Program-made: the position numbers and the translations under genes
In this document: in pieces, positions 33,460-46,600 of the stretch
Numbering within the stretch: position 1 is the first letter of the stretch
Layout of the letters: each line of letters begins with the position of its first letter
Notes under the pieces: generated by a model
Databases searched by the model: none
What the model was told of the DNA's origin: nothing
Seen by the model: the letters and a program-made list of their open reading frames with translations, nothing else
Assembly (NCBI GenBank): GCA_030998225.1
Contig: JAPYXD010000744.1
Coordinates: forward strand, 1,302,001-1,366,000
Origin: Diplolepis rosae
Taxonomy: Eukaryota > Arthropoda > Insecta > Hymenoptera > Diplolepididae
Direction: 5' to 3'
Length of the DNA stretch: 64,000 nucleotides

Positions 33460-34418
33460 TCTTTTTCAATACAATTCGCAAAGTTTAACGAGTCTATTAT
33501 CTATTCGGAAGGAGCTAATCATTCATAAAATTTGGTATACACATTCTGTACAATTTTTTGAAATCCTGCAATCTAGAGTTTATTGGAAATTCCAGGGATC
33601 AAACCCTCCTACCCAATACCTGCTTTCTTTAGGTGGAGATACTGCTCGAAACAAAATTTTAAAGACGAACACTATTATATTCATAAAAATTACATTATGC
33701 AATTAATGTAGTAAAATTCTGATTGATCAATAAATAAAATAACAATTTTTAATAGCATTTAAAGTGTAATATTTGCTATAAACAGAATTAGAACAGTAAA
33801 ATATTCAGATCTTCATTTCTCAATTATTTCCTCTCATGCTTAAATTTACTTCAAAAAGTTTTACAAGTCGAGTAATCGGGGTCGTTTATGCTTTCCCTCG
33901 ATCTAAGATTATTTCTCCAATTTAACGAATACAAAGGAAGGTTCTAGACTACGGAGACAATTTTCGGTTATCATATACCGGGTAGAGTAGATATGAAAAC
34001 GATAAATCAAGAGAGCAAGCGTCGCGAAGGCGGGAGCTTCCCGGCAGCCGAATTTGTTTCATCGACTGTGAAGTTGCATTCGTCTTAATCTCATTCATCC
34101 TAGCCGTATCTCTACGCTAGAATACAAGAATGAAACTCGCGTGCGCATAATAGTCAAGATGGCGGTGCACCCTTATCACCGACGGTCACCCAATTGGATT
34201 GGGTGGCAGCCAGTATGGCGGTTCTCGTCAGTGATATCATCGCTCCGAACTGCCACCGAAGCTTGGCAATTGCAAACTAAAACTTGCACAAATCAAACTT
34301 TAAATTATTCTCGACGTTCTACTAGATAGATCGTTATCGACTTGTAATTTATTAAAAAGCTCGTTAGATTCATTAAATTTGTATCCAAAAAAGATCTTAC
34401 ACGCAGAAAAAAGATATA
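33460..34418. other. No gene; GC-richer, promoter-like patch
   Basis: 34010-34260 is GC-richer and contains GTCAAGATGGCGGTGCACCC and GGCAGCCAGTATGGCGG. No exon with splice sites can be argued. It is possibly the edge of a host promoter, with low confidence. Confidence 0.3.
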
Positions 34419-35209
34419 CACTACTAGAAATATTCGGAAATTTACAAAAATTTTATGTTACAAAAGTAACGTCAAATTTGTAGGTATTTATGATGTTTTT
34501 GAGTAAAGGAATTCTAAAACTACAAAAAATGTACTGATTTTTTTGAAATTTTTCTTAATATGAATCTCAAGTGAATATCAATGAAATGTATCTTAAAACT
34601 ACACTGTAAAAAATATCGGTAAATTTGTCCTACATCCATAGGGAGCATAGATTTTCCTACAAAAAGTGGAAATATTTCATAGATTTGAGGAAAATTGACC
34701 GAATTTTCGGACTTATTTCCGAAATATTGGGAAATTTTTTCCATGAAAGGCGGAAATTATTCCACAAAAACGGAAATTTGTTCACTTTTGTTGGATCTTT
34801 TTCCACTTAAATGATGAAATATATCAATTTTTTCTAATAAACTGGATACTCCTCCGACCAAACAGTAGAAACTATTTCCAGTTCTATGTCGGAAATATTT
34901 CCGACTATATCTTTGGAAAAATTTACGACTCATTTGTATTTTAAGCTGTCCGACTATTTTCGGAATAATTTCCAAAATTTTTTTTACAGTGTACTAAACT
35001 GTAGCAGAATTTTTATAAAATTTATCACAAAATTACGAAATTGTAAAATAAATTTCAGTTACATGTAAATGCATAAAACTACTTCAGTTATCTAGAACAT
35101 GAAACTATTCCTGTTACAAGTTTCGGAATATCCAGATACAAATATCAGAATATTCAAGACTTTCCAACTGAAAATTAAGAATTTGTTTCTTAAGTTTACT
35201 ATATAATAT

Positions 35210-35257
<48 letters not shown>

Positions 35258-35364
35258 ATTAATTCAATTTTCTGAAATTCTATCATAATTTTACGAAAAT
35301 GTAACTGAATAAAACTCATCTAGTCACGTGTTTCGGAAAATTACGGTAGACATTTCTAACAGTG
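34419..35364. mobile_element. MITE related to 1229-1690, with nested MITE and (TA)n
   Basis: The ends are CACTACTAGAAATATTC and the inverse of CATTTCTAACAGTG, flanked by TA. Its right half is nearly identical to the 1229 copy. It contains the nested element 34602-34991 and a TA microsatellite (35210-35255). Confidence 0.8.
34602..34991. mobile_element. MITE, CACTGTAAAAAA ends, TA duplication
   Basis: CACTGTAAAAAATATCGG and the inverse of TTTTTTTTACAGTG, flanked by TA (34600-34601 and 34992-34993). The interior has many GGAAAT/ATTTCC words. Frames inside are artefacts. Confidence 0.8.
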
Positions 35365-36010
35365 TACGTAAAATTTGTGGGAAGTTCATTACTTATTTTC
35401 ACAACTTAACTTTTTTGTAGAAAACTGTACTACACTGTAAAAAAAATCGTAATTTTCCAATACATAGGTGATGAAGTTTTTCAATAATAATTGAAAAAAA
35501 AAAGATCTTCTATCGAATTATTTCAATAATTTACAAGAAATATTTGAATCCCTATTGGATTTTCTTTTCAGTATTGAAAATTTTCAAGTGTAATCTTAGA
35601 ATTTTTCAAACTCAGGCACGCAATATTCGTCACGTCATTGAATATTTCCAACGTGATTTTATATAAAAATTTCAAAACATATATTGGTTAATTACTTCCA
35701 ATACTTTATTGGAAGTTTCCAAGAAAATTATTTAGAGTGTAAGTTTTTCTAAATTTATCTTAAAATAACGTAACTGCAACAGAATTTGCAGTTATATGTA
35801 TTTATACAGTTTCACTTACCCAAAACGTACATTTTATTCTCTTCCAGTATCAGAGTTTTCAGATGCAACTATCGGAGTATTTAGTAATTCGTAACTGAAA
35901 ATAAAAAAAAATGTTTTCTCAAGTTTACTGACATATAACAGAGTAATAATTGTATAAAGCTTCAGTTACGTGTCTCGGAAGATTCCAGCAGAAATTTCTA
36001 ATATTGTATG
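35365..36010. mobile_element. Diverged MITE of the CACTGTTAGAAAT family with nested MITE
   Basis: The sequence follows the 1229 family loosely to CAGAAATTTCTAATATTG near 36005. It is interrupted at 35433-35739 by a CACTGTAAAAAAAATCG element whose right end is GAGTG, with TA on each side. Confidence 0.55.
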
Positions 36011-36555
36011 CTAGCAAAATAGTAAAGTTATTACAAGGAATTTTGAACGAAATGAGTATAAAAAATAAAACAAAATAATTTTATTTTATTGATCCAACCG
36101 TTTCAAAAAGGAGAAAAATATATCATCTATAGATTGTATGAATGACAATGAGGTGAAAATTGACAAGAAAAAATTGACCTCTAGGGATTTAAATTATGCA
36201 AAGTGTATAAAAGTCTATAAAATAGCGTTATTTTTTTTCTAAACTACGCTGAATTGCAACCGAATTAAATTAAATTTAAGAAATCGTTTTTTAACTTCAA
36301 TTCGAAGTAAAAATAGCTTTAAAATAAATATAAATTTAATTTACATTAATAAATCAGGTTTTTAGCCTTTTTTAAATAAAAGAAATGATTTTTTAACATT
36401 ATTTATTTAATTTAAAAAAATATTTATTTCATTCAAATACAATACCGTCAACAAAAAATGTAATAAAGAAATAATTTATTTCATTTCATTAGCTTGAACA
36501 AAGAAAATATCAAAAGTAGTGTCAGCTGTATTGGCCTTCAATATTAATAAAATGG
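36011..36555. other. AT-rich, no gene
   Basis: Nothing is recognised beyond low-complexity A/T runs. Confidence 0.4.
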
Positions 36556-36559
36556 TAAG

Positions 36560-36910
36560 TTGTTGGAAAAATTGACTTTAGGATCCAAAAATGATTAAAT
36601 CGATTCAATCAGAGGTTTCTGCTCAGATCAAAACCCTTATCAGTGATATTTATTAAAATCTTTCACGTAGCTGGAGAAATATTAAATAAGTTGGACACTT
36701 CCGAGGTTGTTGGTGAGTGTGAGTTTGGTGGACAGTATGTGTTGTTTGGGAAAACCAACAATCTCGAAAATGCCCAACTTATTTAATATTTCTCCAACTA
36801 CGTGAAAGATTTTAATAAATATCATTGATGAGGGCTACGTACTGAGCCGAACGTCTGATTAAAGCGACTTAATTGTATTTAGATCCTAAAGCCAATTTTT
36901 CCAACAACGT
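36560..36910. mobile_element. Foldback ribozyme element, degenerate
   Basis: Inverted arms (TTGTTGGAAAAATTG...and AATTTTTCCAACAA; AATATTTCTCCAACTACGTG and its inverse) flank a short loop. Each arm has a decayed hammerhead core (36614-36643 minus: CTGATAA...GAAACCTC; 36835-36853 plus: TTGATGA...GAACGTC). Stem I ATCA/TGAT is kept in both. No clear target duplication was found. Confidence 0.6.
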
Positions 36911-39900
36911 ACCATTTTTTTAAAGATAATATACCTATGCGACTGCACAGACATTCATTCTTTAAATAATTCAACGAAAGAAAACAATCAAGAAATTTCT
37001 TTGAATCAAAGAAACGTTTCTTTGTTTGTGTTTTGTTTGATTCAAAGAAATTGTTTTTGAATCGATGAAAATTTGTTCTGGGTGCAGTTAGATGGCGCTA
37101 TATTTTATTTCCACAACCTAAAGTTTCAAATTGTATTTTTGGACACATCAGAACTACTCAAAGATCCTAATAACCCATAGATGACTGACTGGGTCGAGGA
37201 CACGAGGTCCTTGGATAATCGCTGTCATTTATTTGTTCCTCCTGTCAATTGCACCACTCCTGACTTTTGCTATTTTGGACTTGACAATAACTCAGGTGTC
37301 CTTGACACAATATTTTGACGCTCAACTTAACAGGATAACACGACTACATCGACTGGGGCGTCTCTAATCCCAAGGGAAAATCTCTTTCTAGCACAGTTTC
37401 CTATCCTGGTGAAAGGACCGCCTGGGATTGCGAGTTATTTTCTAGGACACCTCATGGACTCATCCTGGAGTGTTTGTTGTGATGTAGTGAGACAGTGTTT
37501 TGTCAACGTAACTGACTCGCTACATCGGGATGGATGCTTAATGTTTCCAGCTGAAAAAGGACGTGACTCAAACACAAATTTGCTATTTTAGCGTAACACA
37601 GCTAAGCATAGATCTTTTTATTTTCCCATCTAAAACTTATTCAATTACCTATATTAGGAATATTAGGATATCATCAGTGTTAGGCTGATAAATAATTTAT
37701 CTTTGTAGATTATATTATGAAGAGACTATTTCTTCAAATACAATTTAAAAACCTTTAAATTGTCTTTCTAATATATCCTTTCATAAATTGTTTGGTGAAT
37801 ACTTGTTTATTATTTCTTCAGCCAGTGACTTTAATTGAAAATACATCTTTTTTCAGTTGAAGGGGTTAGTTCCTATTCTCATTCCCATGGGAAAATTGAC
37901 TCTGATTAGTATTCTTTTCCCAGAAACTATCGAACAAAATTAAATGAATTTTTTTATACTTGTTAATAAATGACAAAAGAAGATTTTTGATAAAGGATAA
38001 GTCTTCCGGTTTTTTTCAAAGTTTGTAAAAAGCAGTTAACAGACACGCTTTATTGTATTTTGTTACATTTCTCAAATTTTAAGAAAGGTGTTTTGTAAAT
38101 TTAAAAACATTCTCTTGCATAAACGAATTAATGTATAATTTAGTCACGTGGCCCAATTAATCCATGGCCCTAAAAAATTCATTTTTCAAAAAAAGACCAT
38201 GGAGTTAAAAAAAAGTGTACTTTTGTGAAAAAACCTAGTTTTTAGGAGGAGGGAAAAATTTAAAAAGTATGAAGATACTTCACTAATTGAAACAAAAGCG
38301 AATCTCACTAGTATTGCTCATTATTATATTTAGTATGCAATTTGGGATTTATTTGAATATATTAAATCGAAAAGTGTTTTCATTAGAGAATTTTTTTTCA
38401 AAGTAGTAGTAAGTAAAACCTTAATGTTTACTAAAAGCTGAAAAACGACAAGTTTCAAAAAATTTTTAGGCCACTTCTAATAGTATCCAGATTTTAATTT
38501 TGAAAAGTTCATTTCTTTCAAAACTTTTCGAACATTGACCCCCTTAAATTAAATAAATTGCATACAGAATCTTACAAAATGATATTTCTTCTTTTTTCCC
38601 CAGTAAAAGCTTAAGAAAAATTATTATCATTGGAATATTTACAAACCGAAGTAGTTAGATTGATAAAAAAACCTTTAAAAGATCTAAGATCTAAATACGA
38701 TTGAAAACAAATTATGTTTGATCCACTTAGAAAAATATTTGATGAATTCCACCGAAATTTAGTTAGATCAGCCAAAGCATTTGTTTATTATAAGTTGACA
38801 TAATTTTTATTTTATTCAACCAAATAATATATTTTATGATATCAAAGATGGTTTCTTTGGATACGATTTGGTTTAATGAAATAAATATGTCAGTTGATTA
38901 ATCCAAACTTTGTTAAGTGAATTAAGATCTTTAGTTAAGTGGAAGAAAAATTGTTTCAAGTTTAAACAAATTATCAAGTCTGAGGAATGATGTTTGCATG
39001 AAAGAAAACGATTTTTGTGATTGTTAGTGAAGCTAAAGATTTTCGTTCAGGTTAGAAACGAAGCCATTATCAGTTAGAAAGTATGCGTGCAAGGTGCGAG
39101 ACAAATCGTGCAACATTAACAAAGTAAGAAAACATTTTCACGTGTCCTTGAGGAGCTGGTGCCCTGCTAACCCAGAAGAGAAAAACGAATCTGTTGAACG
39201 TCGGTATAAATCTTCTTTTCATCAGCGTTGCTGGATCTTGGTACTCGGTAAATATTTCCAAAATATTTAGTACACCCCCCGTTGGTCCGGCACGCGCCAC
39301 TTTGCTCTAATGCACATTTCTTCCTCAGATCTTTTCTTCTTTCTACTCATTTTCACCGTTGAAGCTTCCGCTTTGACGACTTCTGCTTACTCCTCCACGT
39401 AAGGTAGGTTCGCTTCTTCGTACATTTGCTTCGTTCATCTTATACGACCTTGACCAACCAATTCCAACAATGAAGAGAATGCGTTTAGTCTTTGGCATCT
39501 CTTTTCGATGCTGGAAAGTTTTATTGGGACATAAATAATCGTCACGAGGCTTTACGACCCTTTCCCGCGTCCTATTGTTATTGACTGGACAGTGGGCTTC
39601 CGAATTTTATTGGCTAATCCACTTTCGGGATAGTAGAAGCTTCCGTTTTAGCGATATCAAATTTTCCTCAATTACGAGTCAAATTTAGACATTTATTTTG
39701 GAATTTTTGAAATCATATCTAAATTAGATTTATAAGATAACAGAGAATTATAGATAGATGTATTTTAAGTTTATAAGTTGAAAATATTTTTGTCCATTCT
39801 TGATACTACCTTTTAATCTTTTCAAATTCTTTAATAATATGTAAAGAAGAGTCTAAGCTGAAATAAAGAAAAAAAACATTTTTTCCCTCTGTAAAATATT

Positions 39901-41212
39901 AGCTCATAAATTATGACCGAGCTTCCACTTTCAATTTTAGTATTGTTTCTTTGGGTCAGTAGTTTTCATCTTTCTTAGCTTTCTCTACTTTGGATTTTGA
40001 AGGACTACTGCTATGAAAATGACAAATTTTCAATTAAAAGTACTAAATTTTTGTGCGCAAGGCGATTAAATGTTTTTTTCTTCCTGAATAAAAATAATAA
40101 AAACAAAAGAATAACTTCCACTGCTATTTGGAATAAATCAATTTTCATTAGATGGTTAAGTGATGAGAAAAAGTCGAAGCAGAAGTCAATGTCAAACAGT
40201 GGTTAAGTACTTCCAAATAGGTTTTCCTCTTAATTCTGCGAAGGGCAAGTGGAAGCACGAGGAATAATGGCAGTAGGTCATTTGGGTACTAAATCATTAA
40301 ATTTACTCTCTCCAAATTATCTTTACTACTCCTTGCTAACTTTGACAGATTTTTCGGTTTACCAGATACATCATATTTTTTACAGCATTATAAATTTGAC
40401 AGGTTAAACTTTTTGAGGAAATACAATTTTTATAATTAATTAAATGACTCCCCCTCATCCCTCCACCGTTGTAAATAAAAGTAACAATTGAAATGACAAA
40501 AATGCAGCACATTCCACTCGTTTATGTAATTATTGGATTCAACGGAATTTAATTCAATTTTGATCAATCCAATATCATTAAAATCAAATTGTTCAAATTG
40601 AACAGAGAGTCATTTTATTTTACGAAGCCTGTATTTATGACTAAGAAAAATAAAGTAAATAATGGCCCTTTGAATTCGATTTCCTTTTTAATTTTAATTA
40701 TTATATGAACAATATATTTTAAAAGAAGACGAGGCACTAACAATTTAAAGCTACGGAAGTAGCTTTAACTACTATGGCAACTAAATAATTTTTTAATCAA
40801 AATAAATGAAATTAATTATTGGGCTTAAAAACTTGTTGAAATGGCGTTTTATATGAAGTTTATTGGGAAAAAAACTTGAAGAAGTATTTGGGTATTTCCA
40901 CGTGTGATGGGCACTATACATTTAACGAAACTGCTCTTAGATAATGGGCTACAAAATTTATATAATACCGATTTAAAGATATTTTTGTGATATCACTTTA
41001 AAGAATATGTTTTAAATTTTCCATTTGTGAATATATTATTGACCTAAATACTTTCTTATCGCAAATAATTGGAACTAAGTGTCAATTTGAAAGACACTAC
41101 ATAAAAGGAAGTCAATTTTTGGAGTGTTTTTAAACTTTGAAAATCTTTCTCACCATTTGAGGTATAGTTAAACCATACATAGTAGGAATATGAAGTTTGC
41201 ATCAAATGATGG
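36911..41212. other. Longest repeat-poor stretch, no gene recognised
   Basis: No recognised transposon end, RNA gene or domain-bearing frame. Reading frames here are under 80 residues with no visible family signature. It may be genuine unique host DNA, intronic or intergenic. Confidence 0.4.
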
Positions 41213-41220
41213 AACGAAAC

Positions 41221-41461
41221 CATAGAGATATTATAGATAGAGGAGACAAGCCATAGGCTGCTCTGTAAGTGGCAACGTCAGTCCGCAAACTTGGTGAGAG
41301 CGAAAGAGAGAGATGATGGGAGGTTAACCTATCTTTGTCTACGCGTGCCGCGTTAGCCTCGGCGTTAGCGAGTGACAGCCTAACCCACAATTCACTCTCT
41401 CCCTCGCCCGAGCTGACAGGTTTCAGGCTGGCTTGTCTCCTCTATCTATAATATCTCTATG
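41221..41461. mobile_element. MITE with 32-bp perfect TIR and 8-bp TSD
   Basis: The ends begin CATAGAGATATTATAGATAG and are perfectly inverted for about 32 bases. The element is flanked by AACGAAAC (41213-41220 and 41462-41469). An 8-bp duplication is a hallmark of P, hAT or Merlin superfamilies and sets it apart from the 2-bp families around it. The interior is GC-richer with GAGAGCGAAAGAGAGAGA. Confidence 0.9.
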
Positions 41462-41638
41462 AACGAAACACAATAAATTATTCACAGATGATTTATTCGG
41501 AAATTGGTGTGTAACGACACTACAGTTGAAAACGTGACGGATACTATAAGTGCTAATATTAGACGTCTAGTAGAACTCAAATTGGCCGCTAATTCCACTA
41601 TTTTTGGCGTCTAGAAGACGATCGAAAAAAAGCATCTA

Positions 41639-43743
41639 CACGGGGAAACTTTTCATTGTAAAATTTAGTATTATTATATTTAATTTTACTAAAAGCCAAT
41701 AGGAAGCGAGGATATAGTAACAAAACTAGTTTTATTTACCATAGCAGTAGGAGGAAATACATTTTCTGAACCAATTGTAAATATAGTGCAATTTTATAAA
41801 TTACCATTGAGAGTTGCAAAGATTAATATCTTTGATGGCAAATTGAAACTAGAAATAGGTGATACCTATATAAATAAAAAGTAAAACTATCTATGCAAGA
41901 ATTGGTCTTTTGAATAATATAAATTGCAAAATAGTTTAGAGAAATTACCATTGTCAATAGTAATGAACAATGAAGAGAGAAAGACTTGAATATTTTGCAA
42001 TCGAATACATCATATATTGGAATAGTACGTTGTCAAAATTCCCATTGGAAATATTAAATGTACTGCCGAGTGACGTCAGATACGCCGAACGTTTCTGATA
42101 TTACCCGAGAATCTAGCAGAGGGACTACCGAGCTTTTCTTCACAAATCATAAAAGTTTCCACAGTTCATATATAATGAAGTTGCTACATTGTAATTGACA
42201 ATACAGTAAAACCCCGTTTATCGCAACACCCGTTTATCGCAACTCCCGTTTATTGCAACTTGTCTCTCCCGTTTATCGCAATAAACCTTACCATTTTTTT
42301 CCCCCTCTTATTAGTAGAAGGAGTGGTCACGTGATTGTTAAGGATAGGCGGGAATACCCCTCACTTTTAAATTTGTGATGCATATATTTATATGAATTTT
42401 CGTCTATTAAGGAGATATGAAATTATTTGTAGCCATTAATTTATTAAAAGGATTTTATTACATTTTTTTAAGCGTCTTTGGAATCCGTACTTATTTTGAG
42501 AGGTACATTTTTTTTCTTATGAAATGCATAAATGTTTTAGAAATTCTTTATTTAGCAGTTCTTTCCAAACTATCGTTTATGTATATATTTCTACATATTT
42601 GTGTTTTACATGTAACAGAAAAATATATAAATTTTTCACATTTCAATGTATATTAATATGACAAATTATAGCATGAATTGTGCCTAGTACAGCAATCGCT
42701 TTACCAATTGCGAATCAATTGTTTTACAAAATGCGGGAATATTTCTACTGAAAAAAATTCAATCATGCATTCGAAAATTATAAGAGAAATATGTAAGCTT
42801 TAAAGTAATTAAAATGTATTGTTTGTACTAGTCGTTTACGTACCATCGTTCGGTTCCACGTTTTTACTCATTTATAATTGCACATATAATGACAATAAAA
42901 AAACGCATTCGAGGTTATTGAAACTCGACTGTAAACAATGATAAACAGCGAAAGCGCGTGAAACTATTCGTTTAGGCGCATGTGCTGATAATCAGTTGTT
43001 CAAGCTGGTGGCGAAGAAGTGGGAACCCCTCTGTTTTTGCGATAAACGGGAGGCATTTGATTGGAAGGTGTTGCGATAAACGGGGTTTTACTGTATTGAC
43101 ATATCACTGCGATGCGATTATGAATGTGTGCGTTGTGCAGTTAGGTTAAGTTGCGTTGAATTAGTATTTGAGCGTGCATTGGTATGTTTATTATTTATAT
43201 ATATATACATATATATATATGTGTGTGTATGTGTATGTAAATATGTAACTATGTTTATAAATACTCTCTATGTAGCCCACAAAATCTAATAAGAACTATG
43301 GTAAAATTTACGAATGACTGATTTTTTTATATCATGGAGGTGCAATTATTTCCTATTTTCGATAGGAAAAGTTATAAATATGGTTCCACTATCTCCAAAA
43401 GACTATGGTAATTCGGTTAGACAGAAGATGTGACTTGACTATTGTCTTTTGTAAACTTAACATTCTTTTTTAGCAATTAATGAAACATTTATTGGGTTTA
43501 CTTCAATATAATTCGTTCGATGTGTCGATTACGATTTTACTATTTCAAGTAATAAAATTTGCTTTTGTTTTTAGGCATAAATACAATTATATCAGCATTT
43601 TCTCCAACATTATTAGTAACTCCATAGTTTAATATTCACAATAGTAATTTCAAAAAAAGTGACGTTATATCCTCGTTTCCTATTGACTTTTAGTAAAAAT
43701 AAATATAATAACACTAAATTTTGCAATGAAGAGTTTCTCCGTG
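41639..43743. mobile_element. CACGGGGAAAC element, TA duplication, empty site present
   Basis: The ends are CACGGGGAAACTTTTCATTG and the inverse of CACGGAGAAACTCTTCATTG, flanked by TA. The intact other arm of the host repeat proves the target was CATCTACAAG. A pogo-like MITE (42204-43093) is nested inside. Confidence 0.85.
42204..43093. mobile_element. pogo/Tigger-like non-autonomous element, TA duplication
   Basis: The ends are CAGTAAAACCCCGTTTATCG and the inverse of CGATAAACGGGGTTTTACTG, flanked by TA (42202-42203 and 43094-43095). Subterminal TTTATCGCAA is repeated. A 79-residue AT-rich frame inside has no domain. Confidence 0.8.
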
Positions 43744-43902
43744 TACAAGACGTCCTTATGTCGTCTTTTAGAGGAGTGTCATTTGATGAGTTTTAAATTG
43801 TTTGAAGAGCTCTATTAGAGCTTCTTAAAAACATATTCCAGTCCTCTTTAATCTATTACAAAATGGCCTAAAAGTGGTATTTTTACTGTTTTTTCAGATA
43901 TT

Positions 43903-45657
43903 CCCGTGTAGAAATTTCCCTATCTTTCCATATTTCAAGTTGGGTTCTAGTGGGGCCCGGACTAGAATTTCCTCTTCTAGAAAAAACTGGTGGGGGCCCT
44001 GTTAGCACCCGATTAGTATTTCTAGTCCAGAAAAAACTGATAGGGGCCCTGTCAGGTTCCGGTGAGGAATTCCTTGTTTCGCTTAAGTATGGAAAATCTA
44101 TTTGTATCTAGCGGGGCCCCGACTAGAGAATCCCTACTTGTAATATTTGTGGTTAAGGTTAGGTCCATTAGATACAACATAACCTTTATTCTTTATTCCC
44201 ATTAAAATTTGATTTTATCTGAGAAAAATGGAGATTTTCTGAACACGGTCTTGAATATGATCAATACTTAAGAGGAATCAAGAACATCTAAGAAAACTTT
44301 TTCATAATTTTGACTCGAATTCGCATGTAATTATAATAATCATATGCGAGCACGTATGTGTATGTGTGTGTATCTTATTGTGTCGAGGTAATAACGATAA
44401 TTTAAGTTTCTTGATTCAAAAGTTTCATCATATTTTTGGAATTGAAAAAACTTAAATTTTTTAGATTCTGAACATACGTTGATTTTACTCTTGAAAACAA
44501 AAATTAAAGGAATCATAACGTGTATAAAGTATCACTAATATACAATAATAAAAATTAATACTTCTAAAATGTATATGAAGCTTTTTATTATGTAATGTTC
44601 TTTAATTCAAAAATTTGATCTGTTTATTTCAAAAATATTTTATTTTATAGAAAATCGATTTAATAATTAAAAGTCGTAAAAATTTTAATCAGAATCATAA
44701 ATTGGGCTAAAATCTAAAAATTCGCGATTACACGGGGCCTATACACTTCTTACATGGCCCTGCAGTAGTTGAAGGTTATAAGCGCTATTTTCTTTCTCGT
44801 ATTCCAAGCGTGCGCAGCCGAGAGGCTTAGTCGTTAGGTTAGTAATGCGTTAATTATAAGTAGAGAGGGTTCGAACCCGCAGCGTTATGAATAATTTTTA
44901 ATACCACCTGAACGAGCGTTTGTCTAGTGTAGAGAGGGGGGTGTGTGTTTGTAGGTGTGTATATAAAAACAGTAAGTTAGAGTCTACTTGAAAGTATATA
45001 CAGTTTTGAAATGTACTAAGAATATTCATCGATTCAAGTACTGCTCCTTATTAGATTTACCAATGTTCCTGCAGTTCACTTAACTTCAAAAATGACACTT
45101 GGGGCCTTTACAAACTACGGAAAGTAAGTTAAAAAGTAGTCAAACCTACTGCGATTTTTTTTCGGTGTACATGTAACGAAAAAAGACTGTCAATTTACTC
45201 AGAAAAAAATTCCTATCTTGAAAACAGATTTTTCACTGTGTAAACAGTAAACTTAACCTTCCAAGCGAATATCCCTCCGTTGCCGTTAAAAACGGTAAAT
45301 ATTAGAGTCTTAACTCGAATTTCCCCTGTACTTTTTCTCTCAATGTGGAAAATTGTCTTTATTTATTATTTTCTCAAAGAGATACCTGAACAAGATTGGT
45401 CACGTGACTCTGCTGATGTATGCCCTTAAATTCAATGCGGAGGGTGAATAGGGCCCTAATGGTGTCCTTTTTTGTAGGTGGGGTAGTGAAAGGGCTGACC
45501 TCACTAAACCCCTACTAGAAAGTCTAGTAGGGCCCACGTCGACAAAAGCGTTACGTTACCGACGGGGCCCTGACTAGTTTTCCACGCTAGATCCCGACTA
45601 GAGATAGGGAAAACTCGTCGGGGCCCCACTAGACCCCTATCAAAATTTCTACACGGG
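43903..45657 (+). mobile_element. D element, complete copy 4, TT duplication
   Basis: Its ends are CCCGTGTAGAAATTTCC and the inverse of AAAATTTCTACACGGG, with TT on both sides (43901-43902 and 45658-45659). Both ends have clusters of GGGCCC and CTAGTC/GACTAG words, like the subterminal repeats of CACTA elements. The middle carries the tRNA-like module (about 44815-44890). This is the reference copy for D fragments at 5881, 13011 and 15534. It encodes no protein and needs a transposase in trans. Confidence 0.88.
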
Positions 45658-46077
45658 TTGGTCTGAAGATAAATATCTGTACTACATTTTTCGGCTTTTA
45701 TTTGTAGAAAATCTCATGTAAAAATATCACTTTTTGCCCATTTTTAATATTTAAATAACAACTTTTCATACCTCTTCTAGAGCTCTTAACCTAGAGCTCT
45801 AGGAAATATTTACTTACCTGTTCTAGCAGAATTTCTAATTGTTGTCTAAAAGACGATTTTCGTAAAGTCTTGTAGAATAGATCATCGCGAGCTCTAATAG
45901 AGCTCTTCAAACAATCTAAAACTCATCGAATGACACTCCTCTAAAAGACGACATAAGGACGTCTTGTAGATGCTTTTTTTCGATCGTCTTCTAGACGCCA
46001 AAAATAGTTGAATTAGCGGCCAATTTGAGCTCTATTAGACGTCTAATAGCACTTTTGGCGGAAAATCGGAACGTCTT

Positions 46078-46220
46078 CCCAGGCGGAAAAATCGGACTTA
46101 TGCCGGATCTTACGAACGGCATAGTACCGCGCCAGTTGTAAATGAGGAGCAATGCCAATATTGATCATTAGTACTGCGCCGAGCGTTGCGGCGCGGTACT
46201 GGTTTAGTACTGCCCCACAC
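46078..46220. mobile_element. CCC-ended MITE fragment
   Basis: It starts CCCAGGCGGAAAAATCGG and continues with GTACCGCGCCAGTTG and GGCGCGGTACTGG, as in 11995-12140. The right end is not recognised. Confidence 0.6.
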
Positions 46221-46259
46221 CGAAAAATTTTTTTTTCCGAGAGTCGACTATTACCCATA

Positions 46260-46600
46260 GTAAGTCTAACCTAGTTGAAATAACATTCCTGTTTAAGAGA
46301 ATCACGTACATACAGTTAAACATACCAATATAAATCTTGTTACAGAGAAATAAATAATTCTAGTTCCATTAACAATTAAATTCAATTGAAATTGCTATGC
46401 TGTTATCACAAAACTCCGCTGTAAAAAGAATATCTTCTGTATTTATTACTTTTTCACTGTGTAAACAAACATTTATTTTTTTCAATAATTCTTTAAGACC
46501 CACTTTTATCAATATAAATTTTGCTCTAGTAGATCGTAAATGTAAAGTTGTTTTTTGGTTATGTTTAATACATGCGCCTGAAAGGATCTGTCCGCGTCAT
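46260..46600. other. AT-rich, no gene
   Basis: No recognised repeat or coding region. Confidence 0.35.

Larger units (their letters stand above)
41549..46052. mobile_element. Inverted-repeat element split by two insertions
   Basis: The arms (AGTGCTAATATTAGACGTCT..., AAATTGGCCGCTAATTC, GTCTAGAAGACGATCG) recur inverted at 45870-46052. The left arm is split by 41639-43743 and the loop by 43903-45657. The right arm shows the uninterrupted site CATCTACAAGACG. Short words GAGCTCTA and TAGACGTCTA recur inside. No coding capacity. Confidence 0.75.

Noticed and set aside
34141..34329. A possible short host protein near the AAGATGGCGG motif
   Set aside because: 62 residues, no domain; the GC-richer context is more like a promoter patch, and even that is weak.
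39070..39300. A possible host exon (76-residue minus frame)
   Set aside because: No convincing splice sites, domain or continuation in neighbouring frames.
41202..41390. A 62-residue minus-strand frame
   Set aside because: It overlaps the 8-bp-TSD MITE and its low-complexity GAGA tract.
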